This document shows positions 1 to 4,877 of a stretch of 9,480 bases of DNA, in pieces. The first letter of the stretch is position 1, and every line of letters starts with the position of its first letter. Source of the stretch: CAZMGD01 sp964565705 (lineage in GTDB: Bacteria; Actinomycetota; Acidimicrobiia; Acidimicrobiales; Ilumatobacteraceae); assembly GCA_964565705.1 (NCBI GenBank), contig CAZMGD010000136.1, forward strand, positions 1-9,480. Reading direction: 5' to 3'. The notes beneath the pieces are model-generated. The model worked only from the letters and a program-made list of their open reading frames with translations. It was not told the origin of the DNA and ran no database searches. The translations under genes were made by a program, and so were the position numbers.

Positions 1-481
1 CCTTGATCGGGTCGACCTCGCCGATCAGGTCGGCGATCGAGGTGTCCGGGGTGGCCAACTTCTCCCCGAATCGGGTGTCGCGGTGCACCCAGTCGATCTG
101 CGTGTCGTCGCCGTGGATCGCCACCAGATCGAGGGCGTACCGGCTGACGGGCTCGTACGGGTCGTCGTTGATCTCGCTGCCGGCGACGATCGGCATCCAC
201 TCGTCGAGCAGGCCGGTGAGGGAGCGGATCATGCGGGTCTTGGCCTGGCCACGCTCGCCGAGGAAGATCACGTCGTGTCCGGCCAGCAGAGCGTTCTCCA
301 GCTGCGGGAGCACCGTCTGTTCGTACCCTTGCACACCCTCGAACAACGGCTCGCCCACCGAGATCTTCGCCGCCGCGTTGGCGCGGATCTCGTCCTTCAC
401 CGTCCGGGAGTGCCATCCCGAGGCGCGCAGCGCGCCGAGCGTGCGGGGGAGAGCGGACGGCGGAGCGGGGGGAGCTGCCAT
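1..481 (-). CDS. Magnesium-chelatase-like / MoxR-type AAA+ ATPase (N-terminal part, runs off left edge)
   Basis: The 160 visible residues start at ATG 481-479 and continue past base 1. A Pro/Ala-rich leader (1-15) is followed by a helical segment ending 'RTVKDEIRANAAAKI', then the AAA+ core: 'LPQLENALLAGHDVIFLGERG' region with Walker A GERGQAKT (residues 75-82), then 'LLDEWMPIVAGSEINDDPYE' and 'KLATPDTSIADLIGEVDPIK'. This order matches the roughly 460-aa actinobacterial proteins of the Mycobacterium Rv0958 type, named magnesium chelatase by homology to BchI/ChlI. Their role is not chlorophyll synthesis; they are usually paired with a VWA-domain protein and are thought to act as chaperone-like ATPases. 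Walker B, sensor and C-terminal parts lie outside the window, as would any VWA partner. The start is supported by a TANNNT -10 hexamer (488-493, minus strand) placed for a leaderless transcript. Family assignment is confident; the cellular role is not known. Confidence 0.88.
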   Translation of the reverse strand, partial: MAAPPAPPSALPRTLGALRASGWHSRTVKDEIRANAAAKISVGEPLFEGVQGYEQTVLPQLENALLAGHDVIFLGERGQAKTRMIRSLTGLLDEWMPIVAGSEINDDPYEPVSRYALDLVAIHGDDTQIDWVHRDTRFGEKLATPDTSIADLIGEVDPIK

Positions 482-487
482 GGACCG

Positions 488-493
488 AACATA
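488..493 (-). promoter_or_regulatory. Candidate -10 element for the chelatase-like ATPase gene (leaderless)
   Basis: Read on the minus strand this is TATGTT, matching the actinobacterial TANNNT -10 pattern. Its last base lies 7 nt from the A of the ATG at 481, so transcription would begin at or next to the start codon. No Shine-Dalgarno sequence is visible, consistent with leaderless translation. No convincing -35 is seen. Confidence 0.45.
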
Positions 494-496
494 TCG

Positions 497-506
497 GGAC
501 CGGTCC
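497..506. promoter_or_regulatory. 10-bp perfect palindrome in divergent promoter region
   Basis: GGACCGGTCC is its own reverse complement and sits in the 65-bp region between two divergent genes, just upstream of the minus-strand -10 candidate. GGACCG also occurs at 482-487. The position would suit an operator for the ATPase gene, but a 10-bp GC palindrome can arise by chance in DNA of this composition. Confidence 0.25.
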
Positions 507-531
507 GGGCGCGCTGAGCGGGAGCGACGCG

Positions 532-537
532 TAGTCT
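532..537 (+). promoter_or_regulatory. Candidate -10 element for the GH2 gene
   Basis: TAGTCT matches TANNNT and ends 9 nt before the ATG at 547, so the transcript would have a 5' leader of only a few bases or none. No Shine-Dalgarno motif occurs at normal spacing; the nearest purine run (about 520-526) is too far upstream. The spacing is slightly long for a strictly leaderless start. Confidence 0.35.
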
Positions 538-546
538 CGGGCCGGT

Positions 547-2637
547 ATGGACCTGAGCGGTGTGTGGCGAGTCGAGCTCGCCGACGACGACCTGCGCCGC
601 GACGGTGTGGAGCTCCACACCGACGATTCGTACTGGGCCGACATCGTCGTTCCCGGCCATTGGCAGTCGACGCCCAAGTTCGCCGCCTCTGACGGGCCGC
701 TCCTCTATCGCAAGCACTTCGAGATGCCCGCGCCTGCCGAGCACGAGCGTCGCTGGGTCGTGTTCGACGGCCTCTGCTATCAGGCCGACGTCTGGCTTGA
801 CGGCGCCTACCTCGGCGATCCCGAGGGCTACTTCTTCCCGCACGCCTACGACATCACCGAGCTGTCGCGCCTCGGCGACGCGCACGTGCTCGCGGTCGAG
901 CTGTCCTGCTCGGCGCAATCCGGTCCGAAGAACCGCCGCAACATCACCGGGGTGCTGCAAGGCGGCATCGATGCCACCTGGAACCCCGGGGGGCTCTGGC
1001 GACCCGTCCGCGTGGAATCGACGGGGTCGGTGCGGATCGACAAGCTGCGGGTGTTGTGCCGCGACGTCAACGAAGCGCGCGCGCACGTCCGGTTCCACGG
1101 CCGGCTCGACAGCGCCCAGGCGCGCACCGTGCACGTGCACACCTACATCGACGGCGAGCCGGTGGCTGCCTCCGAGCACTCGTTGGCCCACGGGCTCAAC
1201 GAGCTCGACTGGAACGTCGACATCGAGGAGCCGCGCTTGTGGTGGCCGTGGTCGCTGGGCGTCCAGGAGCTGATCGACGTCCGGATCGAGGTGCTCGTCG
1301 ACGGTGAGCGCAGCGACGGGCGCGAGGTCCGCACCGGTCTGCGCGAGGTCACGATGCACGACTGGAAGCTGTCGGTGAACGGTGAGCGGCTCTTCGCCAA
1401 GGGCGCCAACCTCCTGCCGACCAAGCTGGCGCTGGCCGAGGCCTCGCCCGACGACGTCGCCCACGACGTGGTGCTCGCCCGAGAGGCCGGCCTGGATCTC
1501 CTGCGCGTGCACGGCCACATCGCCAGACCCGAGCTCTACGAGGCCGCCGATCGCCACGGCATGCTCATCTGGCAGGACTTCCCGCTGCAGTGGGAGCACG
1601 CGCGCACGGTCCGGCGCGCCGCGGTGCAGCAGGCGGCCGAGGCGGTGTTCCTCCTCGGTCACCACCCGAGCGTCGCCGCGTGGTGCGCGCACAACAGTCC
1701 CGACGGTGAGCGCACCACGAGTCTGCTCGCGTTCGCCGCGTCGCGGCAGCTGCCGTCGTGGAACCGCACGGTGCTGGACCGAGGCGTGCGTCGCGCGTTC
1801 GAGCGGGCCGACGACACCCGGCCGGTGGTCGCCCACAGCGGAGTCGTGCCCCACCTCCCGCAGCTCGACGGCACCGACAGCCACCTCTACTTCGGCTGGC
1901 GCGATGGGGACGAGCGCGAGCTCGAGCGGGCGGCGCGGCGGGTGCCCCGAATGATGCGCTTCGTCAGCGAGTTCGGCACCCAGGCCGCGCCGACGGCGGC
2001 CGGCGCACTGCATCCCGAGCGCTGGCCGCACCTCGACTGGGAGCGGCTCGCCGTCCACGCCGGCCTCGAGGTCGACGTGATGGAACGCCACTTCCCGCCG
2101 GTCGAGTTCGGTGACTTCGACGCCTGGCGCGACGCGACGCAGCGGCACCAAGCGCGGGTGCTCAAGTACCACATCGAGACGCTGCGTAAGCTGAAGTACC
2201 GCCCCACGGGGGGGTTCTGCCTGTTCGCCCTCAACGACAGCGTGCCCGGCCAGGGTTGGGGCATCCTCGACCACGAGCGAGCGCCACGGTTCGCGTACCA
2301 CGCCGTCACCGAGGCCTGCCGCCCGGTGATCGTGTGCGTCGAGCGGCTGCCCGAGGAGGTGCGCGCCGGCGACGAGCTGGCGCTCGACATCCACGTCGTC
2401 AGCGACCTCCACGAGCCGATCGACGAAGCGATCGTGTCCGCCCAGGCGTCGTGGCCCGGGGGCGAGCACGTGTGGGGGTGGAGCGGGGCGATCGGCGCCG
2501 ACGAGTGCGTGCGCGTCGGCAGCATCGGCGTCGAGCTGCCAGCGGACGTGCCCACCGGGATGCTGACGATCGACCTGACGTTCGAGGCCGGCACGGTCGT
2601 GGCCACGAATCGAGATGCTGCGCCGATCGTGCGGTGA
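547..2637 (+). CDS. Glycoside hydrolase family 2 protein (beta-mannosidase-like), acid/base Glu replaced by Ser
   Basis: A 696-aa protein without a signal peptide, so probably cytoplasmic. The order fits GH2: an N-terminal jelly-roll sugar-binding domain (about 1-190, with 'NITGVLQGG' and 'WNPGGLWRPV'), an Ig-like domain (about 190-275), a TIM barrel (about 280-590, opening 'FAKGANLLPTKLA', then 'LLRVHGHIARPELYEAAD' and 'MLIWQDFPLQWE'), and a C-terminal Ig-like domain (to 696). The nucleophile motif 'FVSEFGTQ' is intact (Glu475). At the acid/base position, where relatives have Asn-Glu (as in WCGHNEP), this protein reads W379-C-A-H-N-S384-P-D-G-E, so Glu has become Ser. It is shorter than typical beta-mannosidases (about 820-850 aa). 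Family membership is secure. The substrate is unknown, and normal hydrolase activity is doubtful. Alternatives are a pseudoenzyme or carbohydrate-binding protein, or a variant using another acid such as Glu388. ATG 547 is the only sensible start, divergent from the ATPase gene. Confidence 0.88.
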   Translation: MDLSGVWRVELADDDLRRDGVELHTDDSYWADIVVPGHWQSTPKFAASDGPLLYRKHFEMPAPAEHERRWVVFDGLCYQADVWLDGAYLGDPEGYFFPHAYDITELSRLGDAHVLAVELSCSAQSGPKNRRNITGVLQGGIDATWNPGGLWRPVRVESTGSVRIDKLRVLCRDVNEARAHVRFHGRLDSAQARTVHVHTYIDGEPVAASEHSLAHGLNELDWNVDIEEPRLWWPWSLGVQELIDVRIEVLVDGERSDGREVRTGLREVTMHDWKLSVNGERLFAKGANLLPTKLALAEASPDDVAHDVVLAREAGLDLLRVHGHIARPELYEAADRHGMLIWQDFPLQWEHARTVRRAAVQQAAEAVFLLGHHPSVAAWCAHNSPDGERTTSLLAFAASRQLPSWNRTVLDRGVRRAFERADDTRPVVAHSGVVPHLPQLDGTDSHLYFGWRDGDERELERAARRVPRMMRFVSEFGTQAAPTAAGALHPERWPHLDWERLAVHAGLEVDVMERHFPPVEFGDFDAWRDATQRHQARVLKYHIETLRKLKYRPTGGFCLFALNDSVPGQGWGILDHERAPRFAYHAVTEACRPVIVCVERLPEEVRAGDELALDIHVVSDLHEPIDEAIVSAQASWPGGEHVWGWSGAIGADECVRVGSIGVELPADVPTGMLTIDLTFEAGTVVATNRDAAPIVR

Positions 2638-2647
2638 CCGGCACGGA

Positions 2648-2679
2648 TGAGAGGACTCTCACGTCCGTCTCATCAGACG
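2648..2679 (+). promoter_or_regulatory. Direct and inverted repeats upstream of the small exported-protein gene
   Basis: TCTCA occurs at 2657-2661 and 2668-2672, 11 bp apart, within CTCTCA and GTCTCA. One-helical-turn tandem half-sites are the arrangement bound by OmpR/PhoB-family response regulators. The first also forms an inverted repeat, TGAGAG-GA-CTCTCA (2648-2661), and the second CGTCT-CATC-AGACG (2666-2679). They start 10 bp after the GH2 stop and end about 30 bp before the ATG at 2709. The 4-nt-loop hairpin could instead be a weak terminator remnant. The regulator is inferred only from geometry. Confidence 0.3.
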
Positions 2680-2708
2680 CTCGGCTCGGGCGGCATCCTC
2701 ACGACACC

Positions 2709-3052
2709 ATGCGCGCACCGTCCCTCACCGCCGGCGCCCTCGTCATCGCCGCAGCCGGCGCCAGCCTCTTCGCCGCCGCCCGCCAAGCCGTACCCTCGGA
2801 CGCGCCGGTGGTCGAGCGCGTCGAGGCGCCGACCGCGACGCCGACCGCGATCACGACCACCGTCACGGCGGCGACCGCGATCGCGACGATCGCGACGAGG
2901 TCGGTGATGACCGAGACGATCGCGATGGCGATGACAACAGCGGTCCGGGCAGCGCCAACTTCGGGCGCGACGACGATCGCGACCACAGCGGTCACGGGCG
3001 CGACGACGACGATCACGGCGGGCGCGGGCGGGATCACCCAGAGGACGACTGA
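2709..3052 (+). pseudogene. Small exported Asp/Arg/His-rich protein, apparently split by a one-base frameshift
   Basis: ATG 2709 opens a signal-peptide-like sequence: MRAPS, a hydrophobic stretch of about residues 6-23 (LTAGALVIAAAGASLFAAA), then 'RQAVPSDAPVVERVE'. Staying in this frame gives a low-complexity Thr/Ala run that overshoots into the 3' end of the convergent corA gene and stops only at 3180-3182. The other frame from 2828 gives a coherent polar tail rich in Asp, Arg, His and Gly (DRDRDDRDEVGDDRDDRDGD ... GRDHPEDD) ending in TGA 3050-3052, 51 bp before corA. That second frame has no ATG, GTG or TTG start, and a stop at 2648 blocks it upstream. One extra base near 2820-2830 would join both parts into a protein of about 113 aa. 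Short exported proteins with such tails are familiar in actinobacteria; function unknown. A decayed gene, a sequencing error, or a genuine Thr/Ala-rich 157-aa protein in the first frame are all possible. Confidence 0.5.
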
Positions 3053-3066
3053 ACCCGATCGAAGTC

Positions 3067-3096
3067 GCAGCGCCTTCCGTCACCGGCGGGCGTTGC
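3067..3096. terminator. Weak candidate hairpin between convergent genes
   Basis: GCAGCGCC (3067-3074) pairs with GGCGTTGC (3089-3096), 8 bp with one G-T wobble and a 14-nt loop. It lies in the 51-bp gap between the small exported-protein gene and the convergent corA gene. There is no T-run, so it is not a classical intrinsic terminator; its support is mainly its location. Confidence 0.25.
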
Positions 3097-3103
3097 GGCG
3101 CGC

Positions 3104-4075
3104 CTACAGCCAGCCGCGCTTGCGGAACGACCGGTGCAGCAGCCCGCAGGCGATCGCCATCAGCGCCAGCGCGGTCGGGTAGCCCACCGGTGAATCCAGC
3201 TCCGGCATGTGCTCGAAGTTCATGCCGTAGATGCCGGCGATCATCGTCGGCAGCGCGGCGATCGCGACCCACGCCGAGATCTTGCGCATGTCGTCGTTCT
3301 GCTGGCTCGACACCTGGGCCAGGTTGGCGCTGTGGGCATCGCTCACGAGGTCGCTGAGCGAGCGCGTCCGCGCCGACAACCGCTGCACGTCGGCGAGCGT
3401 CGCGTGCAGCTCGGCGAGCGTGGCCGGCGTCCACACGAAATCGCGCTTGCGGGTGAGCCGTTCCAGTGGATCCTGCAGCGCGTCGACCACCAGCTGCAGC
3501 TCGCGCACCTGGCGCTTCAGGTTGAGGAGGCGCCGGACGGGGCGGATGCGGGATTCGCTCAGCACCTCGCGCTCGACCTCGACCGCGTCCTTCTCGAAGC
3601 CGTCGAGCGCCGGGCCATACGAGTCGACCACCGCGCCGACGATCGCGACCAGCGCCGCCGGCACGCCGGCGCGCAAGCGCTCGCGGTCCGCCTCCAGCTC
3701 CTGGCGGGTTCCGCTGAGCGCGGCCGCCTTGCCGTGGCGCACCGTGATGATGAACCGCTGGCTGGCCAGCACCGAGATCTCACCGAGGTGGACGACCTCC
3801 TCGCGGTCGTCGTAGGTCGAGGTGCGCAGCACGAGCCACGCGACGCCGGCCTGGGAGCCCAGCACCGCCCGACGGTGCGGCGCGAGCACCGCGGCGACGT
3901 CGATGCCACCGAGCCCGAACACCGCGCACGCGGTCCGCAGCTCCTCGGGGCTCGGCATCCGCAGGCCGAGCCAGACGAACGCGTCCGGCCGGGCGAGGTA
4001 CGGACCGACCTCCTCCAGCGCGAGCCGACCGGTGATGCGCTTGCCGTCGGCATAGGCGGCGCAGTCGACGATCAC
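3104..4075 (-). CDS. corA: CorA-family magnesium (divalent cation) transporter
   Basis: A 323-aa inner-membrane protein expected to form a pentameric channel for Mg2+ (possibly Co2+ or Ni2+). The N-terminal two-thirds is the soluble funnel domain, including 'VWLGLRMPSPEEL' near residue 34 and a long charged helix around 155-265. The signature G284-M-N286 (YGMNFEHMPEL) sits at the end of the first membrane segment (about 267-283). The second segment is about 299-316, followed by a basic tail (RSFRKRGWL). Length is normal. I place the start at GTG 4075-4073: the preceding bases hold TACCCT at leaderless -10 spacing, and the protein begins 'IVDCAAYADG', a typical CorA opening. The reading frame stays open much further upstream, but that extension would run antisense through ppgK and is not credible. 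It is divergent from ppgK across 57 bp. No Mg2+-responsive leader could fit if the transcript is leaderless. Confidence 0.92.
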   Translation of the reverse strand: MIVDCAAYADGKRITGRLALEEVGPYLARPDAFVWLGLRMPSPEELRTACAVFGLGGIDVAAVLAPHRRAVLGSQAGVAWLVLRTSTYDDREEVVHLGEISVLASQRFIITVRHGKAAALSGTRQELEADRERLRAGVPAALVAIVGAVVDSYGPALDGFEKDAVEVEREVLSESRIRPVRRLLNLKRQVRELQLVVDALQDPLERLTRKRDFVWTPATLAELHATLADVQRLSARTRSLSDLVSDAHSANLAQVSSQQNDDMRKISAWVAIAALPTMIAGIYGMNFEHMPELDSPVGYPTALALMAIACGLLHRSFRKRGWL

Positions 4076-4132
4076 CAGCCGGAGGGTAGTCAGCGTGCAG
4101 CGTGCGGGAGCTCCATCCGCGATGATGCCGCC
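4076..4132. promoter_or_regulatory. corA-ppgK divergent promoter region with tandem repeat
   Basis: This 57-bp gap must hold both promoters. For corA, minus-strand TACCCT (4083-4088) lies 7 nt before the GTG, fitting a leaderless start. For ppgK no clear TANNNT or Shine-Dalgarno motif is visible before ATG 4133. A perfect tandem duplication CAGCGTG-CAGCGTG occupies 4091-4104, behind the corA -10 and in the likely core region of the ppgK promoter, and could be a regulator site. Confidence 0.4.
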
Positions 4133-4867
4133 ATGCAGGGACAGCGGCTGGGGATCGACATCGGCGGATCGGGCGTGAAGGGTGCACCCGTCGACCTCGC
4201 CACCGGGCTGCTGACCGCCGACCGGTTCCGCATCGACACTCCGCAGCCGGCCACCCCGGCGGCGGTCGCGGAGACGGTGGCCGAGATCGTCGAGCACTTC
4301 GAGTGGACCGGCCCGGTCGGTGCGACCGTGCCGGGCGTGATCAAGAGCGGCGTCGTGCACACCGCCGCCAACATCGACGACGCCTGGATCGGCACGCACG
4401 CCGAGGGATTGTTCTCCGACGCGACCGGGCAACCGTTCCACGTCCTCAACGACGCCGACGCCGCCGGCATCGCCGAGATGAGGTTCGGCGCCGGCCGCGA
4501 CCGACGCGGCGTGGTGATCATGATCACCCTCGGCACGGGCATCGGCTGCGCGGTGTTCAACGACGGGGTGCTGGTGCCCAACACCGAGCTCGGCCACCTC
4601 GAGATGAACGGCCGGGACGCCGAGGAGCAGGCGAGCGCCCGCGTCCGGGAGGAGGCCGACCTCTCGTGGAAGAAGTGGGGCGAGCGCGTCGACCAGTACC
4701 TCGACCTGATGGATCAGCTGCTCTGGCCTGACCTGATCATCATCGGCGGCGGTGTGTCCCGCAAGGCGGACAAGTTCTTCTCCTACCTGAACACCCGCGC
4801 CGAGCTCGTGCCCGCTGCCCTGGAGAACGAGGCGGGCATCGTCGGAGCCGCCCTGTCGGTGCAGTGA
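4133..4867 (+). CDS. ppgK: Polyphosphate glucokinase (ROK family)
   Basis: A 244-aa cytoplasmic kinase that transfers phosphate from inorganic polyphosphate (family members also use ATP/GTP) to glucose, giving glucose 6-phosphate. It shows the ROK/actin-fold motifs in order: phosphate-1 loop GIDIGGSGVKGA (7-18), 'GATVPGVI', 'VLNDADAAGIAEMRFGAG' with the expected catalytic base Asp107, phosphate-2 loop TLGTGIGCAVF (132-142), and the glucose-binding NTELGHLEMNG (E152, H155). The 'ADLSWKKWGERVDQYL' and 'DLIIIGGGVSRKADKF' segments are typical of actinobacterial PpgK rather than ATP-only glucokinases. It is slightly shorter than the 265-aa M. tuberculosis enzyme because the N-terminus begins close to the first motif. 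The two nearby upstream ATGs (4122, 4125) are out of frame, so ATG 4133 is the start. The GH63 gene starts 10 bp after its stop, so the two are almost certainly cotranscribed, with GH63 as the likely glucose source. Confidence 0.93.
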   Translation: MQGQRLGIDIGGSGVKGAPVDLATGLLTADRFRIDTPQPATPAAVAETVAEIVEHFEWTGPVGATVPGVIKSGVVHTAANIDDAWIGTHAEGLFSDATGQPFHVLNDADAAGIAEMRFGAGRDRRGVVIMITLGTGIGCAVFNDGVLVPNTELGHLEMNGRDAEEQASARVREEADLSWKKWGERVDQYLDLMDQLLWPDLIIIGGGVSRKADKFFSYLNTRAELVPAALENEAGIVGAALSVQ

Positions 4868-4877
4868 CGGTGCTGCG

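Noticed and set aside
397..2469. 690-codon open frame on the minus strand, opposite the GH2 gene
   Set aside because: It has Arg/Val/Gly/His-rich composition with no recognisable domain and mirrors GH2 codon structure. Long antisense open frames are expected in DNA with such high third-position GC.
2256..2708. Plus-strand open frame leading into the signal-peptide frame, which would make a longer 308-aa protein
   Set aside because: This part overlaps the GH2 gene in another frame, is Arg-rich noise, and the signal peptide begins naturally at ATG 2709.
2815..2835. Programmed -1 ribosomal frameshift joining the two halves of the exported protein
   Set aside because: No X XXY YYZ slippery heptamer or obvious following pseudoknot is visible in the junction.
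2831..3049. GATCGCGAC-like repeated DNA considered as a CRISPR or tandem-repeat array
   Set aside because: The units are irregular and follow Asp-Arg codons; there are no constant repeats with unique spacers.
3209..4132. Upstream extension of the ppgK frame, antisense to corA
   Set aside because: The ROK phosphate loop starts at residue 7 from ATG 4133, and the upstream part is low-information shadow translation.
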